Positions 44,848-53,252 of a stretch of 64,000 nucleotides of DNA are shown here, piece after piece (position 1 is the stretch's first letter; every line of letters starts with the position of its first letter). The notes under the pieces were generated by a model that was not told the origin of the DNA, searched no databases, and saw only the letters and a program-made list of their open reading frames with translations. Made by a program: the position numbers and the translations under genes. Source of the stretch: Fusibacter sp. 3D3 (GTDB lineage Bacteria > Bacillota > Clostridia > Peptostreptococcales > Acidaminobacteraceae); contig NZ_BDHH01000006.1 in assembly GCF_001748365.1 (NCBI RefSeq), forward strand, positions 1 to 64,000. The letters run 5' to 3'.

Positions 44848-45345
44848 TTAACGATATCTCGCCATGATTACTTCATCTGCATAAATACCATTTTTCTTAA
44901 TCGCATATTTTTTGGTACCTTCTTTTTCAAATCCATGTTTCTCATAGAGTTTTATCGCTTTTTCGTTATCACTTAAGACGCCAAGTTCAACACGTTTAAG
45001 CATGAGCCATTCATCGGAAAGCTTTAAGATTTCAGTCATCATTGCATTCCCGATACCCTTTCCATGATAGGCTTCATGTACCATAATTCCAAGCGTTGCA
45101 GCGTGATTCATCTTTGGATTATCAAAAACCTTTATAGAACAAATGCCTACAATTTTTTCATCTTCTTCTGCAACTAAAATGTAACAGGTTGGATCAGCAA
45201 GTGCTGTTTCTAAAAACTGTTCGCTTCTTTTGACTGATTGATATGGCAACCCTAGGGTATTTTGAGCAACCGTTACTTGCTTTCGAATTGCCACAATATC
45301 GGCTGCATCTTTTATTTCCACATGTCTAATCATTAAATCACTCAT
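44848..45345 (-). CDS. GNAT-family N-acetyltransferase inside the valS operon
   Basis: A 165-residue acetyltransferase with a complete GNAT fold: the acetyl-CoA site LGIMVHEAYHGKGIGNAMMTEIL and the C-terminal RVELGVLSDNEKAIKLYEKHGFEKEGTKKYAIKKNG. The substrate is unknown. The ATG at 45345 has gagggg seven bases upstream; the longer frame runs into the T-box terminator. It is the first gene after the T-box terminator, ahead of valS. An acetyltransferase as first gene under an amino-acid tRNA sensor is unusual and could act on valine-related molecules, but that is speculation. Confidence 0.85.
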   Translation of the reverse strand: MSDLMIRHVEIKDAADIVAIRKQVTVAQNTLGLPYQSVKRSEQFLETALADPTCYILVAEEDEKIVGICSIKVFDNPKMNHAATLGIMVHEAYHGKGIGNAMMTEILKLSDEWLMLKRVELGVLSDNEKAIKLYEKHGFEKEGTKKYAIKKNGIYADEVIMARYR

Positions 45346-45387
45346 ACTGAATCCCCTCATTCCAAATTTGTATTTTTGACACAAAAA

Positions 45388-45628
45388 AAGCCACTCATCC
45401 CTTGAAAGGGACGAATGGACCGCGTTACCACCCTAATTTTATGACTTGCATCATAACTCTCGACAGATTTAACGATTCTCACCGGAATTTCTTACTCTTT
45501 TTCAGAAACTCATCTCCAAAGCTACCTTCAACACGCGCCATTTAAAGAACCTTACAGCCGATGGATTCTTTTCTCTACTAAATACGTAATGTTTACTCCT
45601 CTTTTTCCCAGATGTTATGTCTATAGAT
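45388..45628 (-). promoter_or_regulatory. T-box leader of the GNAT-valS operon
   Basis: On the minus strand the T-box motif agggtggtaacgcgg (45419-45433) precedes a terminator stem (ccattcgtccctt/aagggatgagtgg) and a T run at 45386-45392. The upstream ~190 bases have pairs typical of Stem I. It senses uncharged tRNA, presumably tRNA-Val. Confidence 0.9.
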
Positions 45629-45635
45629 TACTCTC

Positions 45636-45664
45636 ATTATAATGAAAACTCAATCTGCTGTCAA
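45636..45664 (-). promoter_or_regulatory. consensus sigma-A promoter of the T-box valS operon
   Basis: On the minus strand perfect ttgaca and tataat are separated by 17 bases, directly upstream of the T-box leader. Confidence 0.9.
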
Positions 45665-45780
45665 CCGTTATGAAATTGTATGTTCGTCTTAAATGCTAAT
45701 TCTCTTTTAATGATGTTCTAACGCATTCTTAACCATTTTAAGGCATAATAAAGACACTTAGTTATTATAACCCTTGAGGA

Positions 45781-45865
45781 GATGTCTCCCACTAAATGCA
45801 ATCCGATAGGATTGTGCAAGTGATAAGAAGGTAGCGAAGCGGACTGAGTATACGCTTTGATATTC
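45781..45865 (+). repeat. dispersed structured repeat, copy B
   Basis: gcaatcc-gata-ggattgtgc (45798-45817) is followed by ggtagcgaagcggactgagt (45830-45849) and acgctttgatatt. Copy A differs from it in the stem by compensatory changes only (gcc/ggc against tcc/gga). Confidence 0.7.
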
Positions 45866-45889
45866 AGATTGGATTTATGATATTGTTAA

Positions 45890-45917
45890 TTAGGGGGTCA
45901 AAAGTCAAAACTTGATC
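45890..45917 (+). repeat. remnant end of the MITE family
   Basis: ttagggggtcaaaagtcaaa followed by acttgatc matches the terminal 28 bases of the full MITE at 29603 in 24 positions. The rest of the element is missing. It lies 46 bases before a plus-strand gene. Confidence 0.5.
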
Positions 45918-45963
45918 TAAGCATTGTTTATTTGCATCTAATATTTTTAGGAGGGATTACAAC

Positions 45964-46518
45964 ATGAAAACACGCAACGGATTTTTAGGCCTTATTTTTA
46001 TTATCTTAGGCGCTTTACTTATCTTTGATCACTATCATTTTATACACTTCAGTATTTGGGAACTTTGGCCTCTCATTATTTTATACCTAGGGATTCAAGC
46101 AGAGCGAAAATACTTCACTGGTCACGGTGGCTCAAGGAATCTTCTAACAGGTGCTACCTTGATCACTTACTCATTGATCTTTATGATCGGAAATTTCGCT
46201 ACATGGCGATATTCTGGACGCATCTGGCCACTTTACATCATGGGCCCTGGACTTGGCTTTTTACAAATGTATTATTATGGTCATAATCGCAAGTACAATT
46301 TTAAAATGGGGATTATTCTAGTGATTACTTCTGCCATTTTTCTGATCGACAGTGTTTTAAATATTCCTTTTGATATGGTGCTTTACATTGGGCTCGTGCT
46401 TTTCGGCCTATATTTGATTACAAGAGATCGTGATCATGAGGATTTCGATGAAAGTGATGAGGATTACTTTGAGGATGCCCCTTCAAATTCAAAAGCATCT
46501 GATCGCTTGAAGAAATAA
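45964..46518 (+). CDS. LiaF/LiaI-like small membrane protein (DUF5668-type)
   Basis: A 184-residue protein with five predicted membrane helices in pairs (GFLGLIFIILGALLIFDHY, LWPLIILYLGI, and three more up to about 150), then an acidic cytoplasmic tail rich in Asp and Glu. The first ~60 residues fit the DUF5668/LiaI-LiaF-like transmembrane module used in envelope-stress systems, but the LiaF globular domain is absent. aggaggg lies 7 bases before the ATG. Upstream are a repeat copy and a MITE remnant. No partner genes are seen. Confidence 0.6.
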   Translation: MKTRNGFLGLIFIILGALLIFDHYHFIHFSIWELWPLIILYLGIQAERKYFTGHGGSRNLLTGATLITYSLIFMIGNFATWRYSGRIWPLYIMGPGLGFLQMYYYGHNRKYNFKMGIILVITSAIFLIDSVLNIPFDMVLYIGLVLFGLYLITRDRDHEDFDESDEDYFEDAPSNSKASDRLKK

Positions 46519-46560
46519 GCTTCTTGGTAATCTAAATGTGAAGTATCACTCATGCAATAT

Positions 46561-46616
46561 AAAAAAGGGGATCTTGCAAAATGAATGTTAAATCATTTTG
46601 TAAGATCCCCTTTTTT
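46561..46616. terminator. strong bidirectional terminator
   Basis: aaaaaaggggatctt and aagatccccttttt arms, extended by caaaatga/tcattttg, form an almost perfect 24-base stem between converging genes. Confidence 0.92.
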
Positions 46617-46625
46617 ATAACTTAT

Positions 46626-47981
46626 CTAATTTACGCCTGCCGCTATTCTGACTTGCTTTTGATGTCTTTCATCAATTTTATTAGTTGCATGTGTTCTACT
46701 GTTCCTAAAATGCAAATCACAGACACCAGACATACCATTATCGCCTATCCTATCTAATGTAGATCCCGCATGTGGCATCCCTGCAAGTGATCCTGCAACC
46801 ACATGATCTAGATAATAGACAAGAACCGGTCTCATAGTCCAATCGTATTTATAATTCCACAATTTTTTAATTTTTTCTGTGTCTTCTTTTGTTAACGGCT
46901 CTATGTCCATATGATTGTGACCATAGGAAAAGAGTGCATTGATCTTAACACCCGTCTGATAATCTTCAATGACAATTTTAATTTTTCCACGATAGTCTGC
47001 ACCGTATTTAGATTCTGCCATAGGAAGAACATCCTTGAACCAATCTAAATATTCGCCATTTCTTTGATCCCCTCTGGACACCACTGCAACAGCATTTGTT
47101 AATATGCCATACCGTTTGAAAATATCAAAAGTAGAGCTTCCAATGACGCCATCTGCTTCTAAACCAGATGCTGTCTGTAGTTTTTTAACAGCTTCAATCG
47201 TTTGATCGCCATACAAGGTTGTAAATGCATCGCTTTCAAGATATCCCATCATATGAAGCGCACTTTGAATCAGTGCAACATCACTGTTGTTATCGCCTTT
47301 TTTGAAAGATGTATGTTGAACACTTCCAATATAGCTCAAATTTTGAGTATTTACAGTCTCAACAATCACTGCGGTTTCAACACCAGCACCACTTCCGCTA
47401 TCACTGTCATTTTCGCTTGCAACTTCTTTTTGAATCCTGTTTTTAACATATCCCAGCGCTGCGAACTTTTCAATCGTCGCTTCTCCAACAATTCCATCTG
47501 CTTCCAAATTATATTTTTTCTGAAATGACTTAACAGCACGCTCTGTTAAAGTCGCAAAATAAGTGGTTGGGTATTCTATTTCTAACAACCCTTCTTGAAT
47601 AAGTGCATACTGTATAAACTTGATTTCATTATGCTCATCTTCAAATTTGTACATAGGTTTCGACAAGAGTGGAAACAGCCCCTTAGAAGTCATCTTATCA
47701 ATCGTAGAACGCCCTATAACCCCATCAGCATCAAGACCATATTTATTTTGAAATACAATAACAGCCTTTTCAGTCTTGGGTCCAAATGTTGTCGTAAATT
47801 CGGTGCCATCATAAGAGCCATCCAGTGCAAGTGCAATCTGGATGAGCTTAACATCCTCGGAATCGTCTCCCTTTTTATAAGTGGTCTGATTGAGTGGAAT
47901 AGTACCGTCCATAAAACTAACAGACATGAGTGTAGACAATAGCATCGCCAACATTACTTGAATCCATACTTTTTTAGTCAT
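46626..47981 (-). CDS. secreted peptidoglycan-binding protein with three PG_binding_1 repeats
   Basis: A 451-residue exported protein. A signal peptide (MTKKVWIQVMLAMLLSTLMSVSFMDG) precedes three peptidoglycan-binding-1 modules (about 30-95, 105-170 and 215-285), each with the DVxLIQxAL...AVxxFQxxxGLxADGVIGxxTxD pattern. The ~150-residue C-terminal domain (EYLDWFKDVLPMAESKYGADYRG...) has conserved His, Asp and Cys (PHAGSTLDR, GMSGVCDLHFRNSRTH) and may be a hydrolase or spore/cell-wall enzyme. The ATG follows ggagg. The start was moved from a longer frame that overlaps the upstream region. Confidence 0.82.
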   Translation of the reverse strand: MTKKVWIQVMLAMLLSTLMSVSFMDGTIPLNQTTYKKGDDSEDVKLIQIALALDGSYDGTEFTTTFGPKTEKAVIVFQNKYGLDADGVIGRSTIDKMTSKGLFPLLSKPMYKFEDEHNEIKFIQYALIQEGLLEIEYPTTYFATLTERAVKSFQKKYNLEADGIVGEATIEKFAALGYVKNRIQKEVASENDSDSGSGAGVETAVIVETVNTQNLSYIGSVQHTSFKKGDNNSDVALIQSALHMMGYLESDAFTTLYGDQTIEAVKKLQTASGLEADGVIGSSTFDIFKRYGILTNAVAVVSRGDQRNGEYLDWFKDVLPMAESKYGADYRGKIKIVIEDYQTGVKINALFSYGHNHMDIEPLTKEDTEKIKKLWNYKYDWTMRPVLVYYLDHVVAGSLAGMPHAGSTLDRIGDNGMSGVCDLHFRNSRTHATNKIDERHQKQVRIAAGVN

Positions 47982-48130
47982 AAATTTCCTCCGCAGAATT
48001 TGTACCATGCACACTTCCTTTCAATAAATGATGCACAGTTTATTTCGCCTCTTTTATACAAATAAACAAATTGGATTAATGTTATTTTTTTATTTGCTCG
48101 CGATTTAATCTCAGTAACAATAGAATTTTA

Positions 48131-48874
48131 TCACATTATGTCAACTAATTCAACCTCATTTAAGAAGTCATTAATCACGACAGAAGCCAGAATAAGGCCT
48201 GCACTCGAAGGCACAACTGCACTGCTCCCTGGAGGCCATTTCCGGCCTATCGTGGGCATTTCATCAAGGCTTGAATAATCTGGTATAAGTGGCATTTCAT
48301 CCGTAAATACCACTTGTAACTTTTTTACGCCTCTAGACTTAAGTTCTTTCCTCATCACTCTTGCCAGTGGACAAATTTCTGTCTTGTAAATATCGGTTAC
48401 TTTTAACCGAGTGGGATCCAGTTTATTGCCGGTCCCCATTGAAGCAATAATCGGAATTTTTCTTTTTTGAGCTTGAAGAACGAGTTCGATTTTCGAAGTG
48501 ACCATATCTATGGCATCTACAATATAATCGATCTGACGCGCATCAAAAAAATCATCTGCATTTTCAGGGGTGATCATTTGATTTACAGCATCAAGCTTAA
48601 GCTCTGGATTAATGATATGAAGACGCTCCGCCATTGCCTCAACCTTGATTCTCCCAACGGTTTTATCGTTTGCATGTATTTGTCTGTTGATATTGGTAAG
48701 ATCAACGGTGTCATAGTCTACAAGGGTTAGTTTTCCAACGCCTGATCTGGCAAGCGCTTCAATTGCAAATGAGCCGACGCCTCCAACACCAAATACCACC
48801 ACATGTTTTTGACTTAATGATTTGAGTTTTTCTGCACCTATCAGAAATTCAAAGCGTTGAAAACGATGTTTCAT
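48131..48874 (-). CDS. tcdA: tRNA threonylcarbamoyladenosine dehydratase
   Basis: A 247-residue E1-like enzyme that converts t6A to the cyclic form in tRNA with ATP. GVGGVGSFAIEALARSGVGKLTLVDYDTVDLTNINRQ and the SKxE/CTx-like segments, plus the C-terminal MGTGNKLDPTRLKVTDIYKTEICPLARVMRKELK, are typical. Length is slightly short of E. coli CsdL but normal for Firmicutes. It starts directly after pepT's stop. Confidence 0.9.
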   Translation of the reverse strand: MKHRFQRFEFLIGAEKLKSLSQKHVVVFGVGGVGSFAIEALARSGVGKLTLVDYDTVDLTNINRQIHANDKTVGRIKVEAMAERLHIINPELKLDAVNQMITPENADDFFDARQIDYIVDAIDMVTSKIELVLQAQKRKIPIIASMGTGNKLDPTRLKVTDIYKTEICPLARVMRKELKSRGVKKLQVVFTDEMPLIPDYSSLDEMPTIGRKWPPGSSAVVPSSAGLILASVVINDFLNEVELVDIM

Positions 48875-50116
48875 TTATACCTCCATTTGATATCTCTCAT
48901 AGCTTTTTACAATCTCAATTAATATATCCACTGTCTTCTCCATAGATTGAACAGGAATGTATTCAAATCTGCCATGAAAATTATGACCTCCTGTACAAAT
49001 ATTAGGGCATGGAAGCCCCATGTAAGAAAGCCTTGCACCATCTGTTCCCCCTCTAATCGGAACAATAAGAGGGGCTACATTACAAGATTCCATAGCTGTT
49101 TTTACAGTTTCTATCAAATGGAAATGAGGCAAAATTTTTTCTCTCATATTGAAATAGGAATCCACCAACTTGGTTTCAACTGTATTTGAACCGTATTTTT
49201 GATTTAAAAAATCGGTAATTTTCATAAACATCGCTTTTTTCGCCTCAAATTTTTCAAGATCGTGATCTCTTATGATGTAAAGCAAATGTGTCTCTTCCAC
49301 TGTGCCTTGAAAATCATTAAGATGATTAAAGCCTTCATAGTTTTCCGTAAATGAAGGCACATCAAAAGATGGCAACATTTGATTAAACTCCATACCAATC
49401 AAAATAGAATTCACCATTTTGCCTTTGGCAGATCCGGGATGAATGTTAGTTCCTTTTATTTTTACTTTTGCTGTGGCTGCATTGAAATTTTCAAACTCAA
49501 GCTCTCCTAGTTCTCCACCATCCACAGTATATCCAAAGTCAGCCTTTAGTTTTTCAAGGTTAAATAAATCGGCGCCTCTACCCACTTCCTCATCTGGTGT
49601 GAACGCTATTTTAAGAGGCCCATGAAGGATTTCCTCATGCTCAATCAATCTCTCACATAACGTTAAAATCTCAGCAATACCCGCTTTATTATCGGCTCCA
49701 AGGAGCGTCGTGCCATCCGTCACGATCAAATCTTGTCCCTTATAATGTGCCAAATGATCAAATTCTTTTGGAGACATTTTAATATCAAGGCTCTCATTGA
49801 GAACGATTGTACCACCATCATAATTTTTGATAATTTGCGGCTTTATATTTGCACCTGATAGATCTGGTGATGTATCCATATGTGCTATAAGGGCTAAGCT
49901 TGGTGCTTTAGCATTAGAAGAATTAGAAGGTACTTGACCATAAACATAGCCATTTTCGTCCATTCCTACATCTGAAATACCCATTGCCTTCATTTCAGAG
50001 ACGAGAAACGCTCCCAATTTTTTTTGTTTTTCAGCAGAGGGACAAGTCTCAGAGTCCGGGTCTGATTTTGTATCAAATGCCACATATTTCAAAAAACGTT
50101 CATGTACTTTTGTCAT
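48875..50116 (-). CDS. pepT: peptidase T (tripeptide aminopeptidase)
   Basis: The 413-residue M20 metallopeptidase releases N-terminal residues from tripeptides. IAHMDTSPDLSGANIKP, the metal ligands GADNKAGIAE and TPDEEVGRGADLF, and the C-terminal IRGGTDGARLSYMGLPCPNICTGGHNFHGRFEY (with His) all match PepT. It lies between tcdA and the class IV aminotransferase gene, overlapping the latter by four bases (atga). It would feed amino acids to the fermentative pathways. Confidence 0.96.
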   Translation of the reverse strand: MTKVHERFLKYVAFDTKSDPDSETCPSAEKQKKLGAFLVSEMKAMGISDVGMDENGYVYGQVPSNSSNAKAPSLALIAHMDTSPDLSGANIKPQIIKNYDGGTIVLNESLDIKMSPKEFDHLAHYKGQDLIVTDGTTLLGADNKAGIAEILTLCERLIEHEEILHGPLKIAFTPDEEVGRGADLFNLEKLKADFGYTVDGGELGELEFENFNAATAKVKIKGTNIHPGSAKGKMVNSILIGMEFNQMLPSFDVPSFTENYEGFNHLNDFQGTVEETHLLYIIRDHDLEKFEAKKAMFMKITDFLNQKYGSNTVETKLVDSYFNMREKILPHFHLIETVKTAMESCNVAPLIVPIRGGTDGARLSYMGLPCPNICTGGHNFHGRFEYIPVQSMEKTVDILIEIVKSYERYQMEV

Positions 50117-50940
50117 AAATACAACCTCCTCGTATTTTCTAAATTGTTTTTCACAGCAGTGTTATAAGCGCCCATTAATTTTATAATAACATGATTTGAT
50201 GTTGAATTGTATTTCATTTCGTTCACGGACTCAATCGGCAAAACCCCTATTGAAGTCCCAGAGAGGAAACAAGCTTCATAACGCTCTAGTGTTTCTTCGT
50301 AAATATCTAGTTCTATATAAGTCAAATCTAATTTTTCAAATATTGCCATGAGCTCAAGCCTTGTAATGCCCATTAAAATATCAGCTTCCTTTGCAGAGTA
50401 AATCGTTTGATCTTTTATAAAAAATAGATTGGATTTGCTGCCTTCAGCAATTTTTCCAGCTTCATTTTTAAGAATAATTTCGTAAACGTCAGATACTGCT
50501 TTCAATGCACTGATCTGTTCCAGATAATGTTTATTGACAAGCTTTGCATGAGGATTTCCTCTGACAATACAAGCTGTTTTCACTCTAACACCTTGTTCAT
50601 AGAATGATTTATTGGGATATTCTGATTTGACCATAAAGAGCATTAGGATCATACCCAAATCTGTCACACCATATTCAAGTCTTATATTATTGTCTTTTAA
50701 ACCTGTCGTTTCAATGAGGTTCTTGATTTGATCAAAAATGGTTTCACTGCTGTAAGCGCATTCATAATTTACAAGCTCAAGCGAAGTTTGAAATCGTTTC
50801 ATATGTTCTTGGAAAAATAAAGGGGTCCCCTCAATAATTCGAATGACTTCATAAACTGGAGATTGTAGGTAACGCACCTCTTCATTTATATCCACCTGTG
50901 CCCCATTTTTCATGATCGTTATATGACATTGGTTATTCAT
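50113..50940 (-). CDS. PLP-dependent class IV aminotransferase (aminodeoxychorismate lyase-like)
   Basis: The 275-residue protein has the class IV fold: NQCHITIMKNGAQVDINEEVRYL, the catalytic lysine region HAKLVNKHYLEQISA and the PLP-phosphate contact motif AGKIAEGSKSNLFFIKDQ. The fold is shared by PabC, branched-chain and D-amino-acid aminotransferases. Short length and no N-terminal motifs of IlvE favour a PabC-like or D-amino-acid-transaminase function, but substrate cannot be fixed. It is first in a three-gene unit with pepT and tcdA. Confidence 0.75.
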   Translation of the reverse strand: MNNQCHITIMKNGAQVDINEEVRYLQSPVYEVIRIIEGTPLFFQEHMKRFQTSLELVNYECAYSSETIFDQIKNLIETTGLKDNNIRLEYGVTDLGMILMLFMVKSEYPNKSFYEQGVRVKTACIVRGNPHAKLVNKHYLEQISALKAVSDVYEIILKNEAGKIAEGSKSNLFFIKDQTIYSAKEADILMGITRLELMAIFEKLDLTYIELDIYEETLERYEACFLSGTSIGVLPIESVNEMKYNSTSNHVIIKLMGAYNTAVKNNLENTRRLYL

Positions 50941-50996
50941 AAGTTCATATCGTGATTGGCCAAATACCTCTCACAGCTCCTTTCTTTGGATACATT

Positions 50997-51755
50997 TTAA
51001 CATTTAAAGTTTCCTCTATCGACGACTTCTAAAGCCAGCTTATCCCGAGATTGCTTAGCAATATTCAGCTGTCCACCATGCTTTGCAACACGCTGATATA
51101 AGTCTCTAGCAAGTTCTAGATGACCTTCGCTCTCCTCGATGCGTGCGAGATCATAGAGTGCATTCAATTTTAGGTAAGGCGTTATTTTATCTTGTTTTAA
51201 AAAGGCTTCCACGATTTCTCTTGAAGTTTTATAGTCCTTTTTATAATAGTAATAACTGGCCATTAAAAGCTCTAATAACAAGCGTTGTTTCTTATTAATC
51301 ACTGGAGTTTGAGCTATTTGCTGCTCATATATCTTTTCAGCCTCTTCTATCGCGCCAAGATTGAAGAGACAAAGACAATAGTTGTGATAATAAGCATACT
51401 TTGTGACATCCCATTTTAAAAATCTCTTAAGCTTTAAGTTTTTAAAGAGCTCTAGAGCTTGCTCGTACTCTCCCAAGGCCATATGACCACAGGCGATATC
51501 GTGTTCGAGTAGTTCGGCCATTTTTTTGTTGACTTTTTGTTGTGTCTGCGTCGCCAAAATGAAAGCTTGAGGATCATAGAAAACTTCAAGCAAATCGACT
51601 CTCTTCTTCTGCCGAACGATGCTCCATAAAATATATAAAGTCACCATGATTATAAGTGTGATCCATCCTGAAAGAAGAGGTGGGATACCACTGACCATTA
51701 AAACGATCATCAAAACAAAAGTCATTCCGTAATAAATTATTTTGTGTTTTATCAT
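50997..51755 (-). CDS. membrane-anchored tetratricopeptide-like protein
   Basis: A 252-residue protein with two N-terminal membrane helices (about 8-45) and a cytoplasmic helical region that looks like a few degenerate TPR units (LGEYEQALELFKNLKLKRFLKWD, GAIEEAEKIYEQQIAQTP, GHLELARDLYQRVAKHGG). Function unknown. It lies just before the MacB-like operon on the same strand but across a terminator, so it may not be cotranscribed. Confidence 0.6.
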   Translation of the reverse strand: MIKHKIIYYGMTFVLMIVLMVSGIPPLLSGWITLIIMVTLYILWSIVRQKKRVDLLEVFYDPQAFILATQTQQKVNKKMAELLEHDIACGHMALGEYEQALELFKNLKLKRFLKWDVTKYAYYHNYCLCLFNLGAIEEAEKIYEQQIAQTPVINKKQRLLLELLMASYYYYKKDYKTSREIVEAFLKQDKITPYLKLNALYDLARIEESEGHLELARDLYQRVAKHGGQLNIAKQSRDKLALEVVDRGNFKC

Positions 51756-51856
51756 TTCATTTTGCTCCCTGATTATATTATCTGAATTAAATACGTTTTA
51801 ACTGATTCTATGCTCATTATAAACGTTCTCTTAAAAAGAATAAATGCCTATACCGT

Positions 51857-51893
51857 AAAAAGATGCCTAAGCCTTGGCCCAAACATCTTTTTG
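51857..51893. terminator. terminator after the MacB-like operon
   Basis: agatg...ggc and gcc...catct arms with an A run on one side and a T run on the other; it follows the permease gene on the minus strand. Confidence 0.7.
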
Positions 51894-51899
51894 ATGATT

Positions 51900-53252
51900 T
51901 TATTCTGTTCTAATCGCTTCAAGCGCACTGAGTTTTGTCGCTCTCACCGCGGGATAGTATCCTGCAAGGAGTCCAATCACTGTGGAAAATCCAAGTGCAG
52001 ATAACGCCAGCCACATAGGTATATCCGATAACATCTGAGGCCCATAATACCCCGACTCCCCATTCATACCAGAAAGCACCGTATTGATTATGAAGGAAGC
52101 CCCAAAGCTTATGAGAACACCAAATACACCGCCCATAAAGCCAATCATCGCTGCTTCAAATAGAAATAAGCGTTTAATATCTCTCAGCTCAGCACCAATC
52201 ACTTTCATAACACCGATTTCTTTAGTCCGCTCATAAATAGACATGACCATGGTATTGGTGATCCCAATTGCAGCGATAAAAAGAGATACAGCGCCGATTC
52301 CGCCCAGCACCGCCTGCATTAGTCCAGAAGATTTTTTCTGTTGCTCCAGTGCATCTGTTAAACTATAAGCCTCAAATCCTAGCGCTTTAATATTGTCTTG
52401 AATAACTTGAACATTATCAATTTCATCTACGCTAATTTGCATCTCATCATACTTATTTTCTTTTTGCTTGCTTTTTCTTCTACTTTTGTCCTGAGTTGAA
52501 GTGTCATCGGTTTTTTTATTTTTCCGTTCAAATTCTGTTTTTAGTTTCTCGAAAGTCCCATAATCCATGAACACGTCCCAAGCGTAATCCCAATTCTTTT
52601 CTGAAGTGATCCCTGTTGGCGTGATAACATAACCTCTTGGTTTTTTCTCACCGTAATTTGATGTTGGAATCATTTCCATCTTTGTGTTGAAAACATCAAT
52701 TTGTGGTGGCTGCCCGTTGTGATTTCTTGATTTTGGATCATAAAATTGCTGTGCTGCTTGAAATCCAAAGAGCACTTCGTTGTGCCCCTCTAAAGTGGGT
52801 AAAACCCCTTCGCTGAGTTCAATATCTATAAGCTCAAGTTTATTGAAATCAACAGCCTTAATATTGGCCCAACTCTCATATCGACCTGCAAATATCTTGG
52901 AGTCAAACCGTTTAAATCCTATGGCAAAATCCACATGTTCCATTGCCTCTATAGACTCAATTGTGGCATCATCTAATACCACTTTATCTTGATCACTTGA
53001 TGAAGAGCTTGACGCCGAACTTGATGAGGTGGAAATCATCCCCATCTCTCTGTTCGCTTGAACTGTAATCATCGTCAGGCTTCCATATTCCTGAAGCTGT
53101 TGTTCAAAGGCTTTTGTCATACCCAGTCCTAAAGAAACCATGACCACAATAGCCGCTGTACCAATGATAACACCTAAAACGGTTAGGATAGTTCTGGCTT
53201 TTCGTCTTAGCAGGTTTTTTATGCCCATGATCGCTAAGTCTAGATTACTCAT
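51900..53252 (-). CDS. MacB/FtsX-type ABC transporter permease
   Basis: A 450-residue permease of the MacB type. The first helix (about 20-41) is followed by a large extracytoplasmic domain with a serine-rich insertion (about 75-95) and Lys/Arg-rich linker at about 260-290, and three C-terminal FtsX-like helices (about 318-340, 370-392 and 410-430) with YERTKEIGVMKVIGAELRDIKRLFLFEA. Together with the ATPase at 55337 and the extracytoplasmic protein at 53245 it forms a probable three-part export or mechanotransmission system. It overlaps the previous gene by eight bases. Confidence 0.88.
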   Translation of the reverse strand: MSNLDLAIMGIKNLLRRKARTILTVLGVIIGTAAIVVMVSLGLGMTKAFEQQLQEYGSLTMITVQANREMGMISTSSSSASSSSSSDQDKVVLDDATIESIEAMEHVDFAIGFKRFDSKIFAGRYESWANIKAVDFNKLELIDIELSEGVLPTLEGHNEVLFGFQAAQQFYDPKSRNHNGQPPQIDVFNTKMEMIPTSNYGEKKPRGYVITPTGITSEKNWDYAWDVFMDYGTFEKLKTEFERKNKKTDDTSTQDKSRRKSKQKENKYDEMQISVDEIDNVQVIQDNIKALGFEAYSLTDALEQQKKSSGLMQAVLGGIGAVSLFIAAIGITNTMVMSIYERTKEIGVMKVIGAELRDIKRLFLFEAAMIGFMGGVFGVLISFGASFIINTVLSGMNGESGYYGPQMLSDIPMWLALSALGFSTVIGLLAGYYPAVRATKLSALEAIRTE

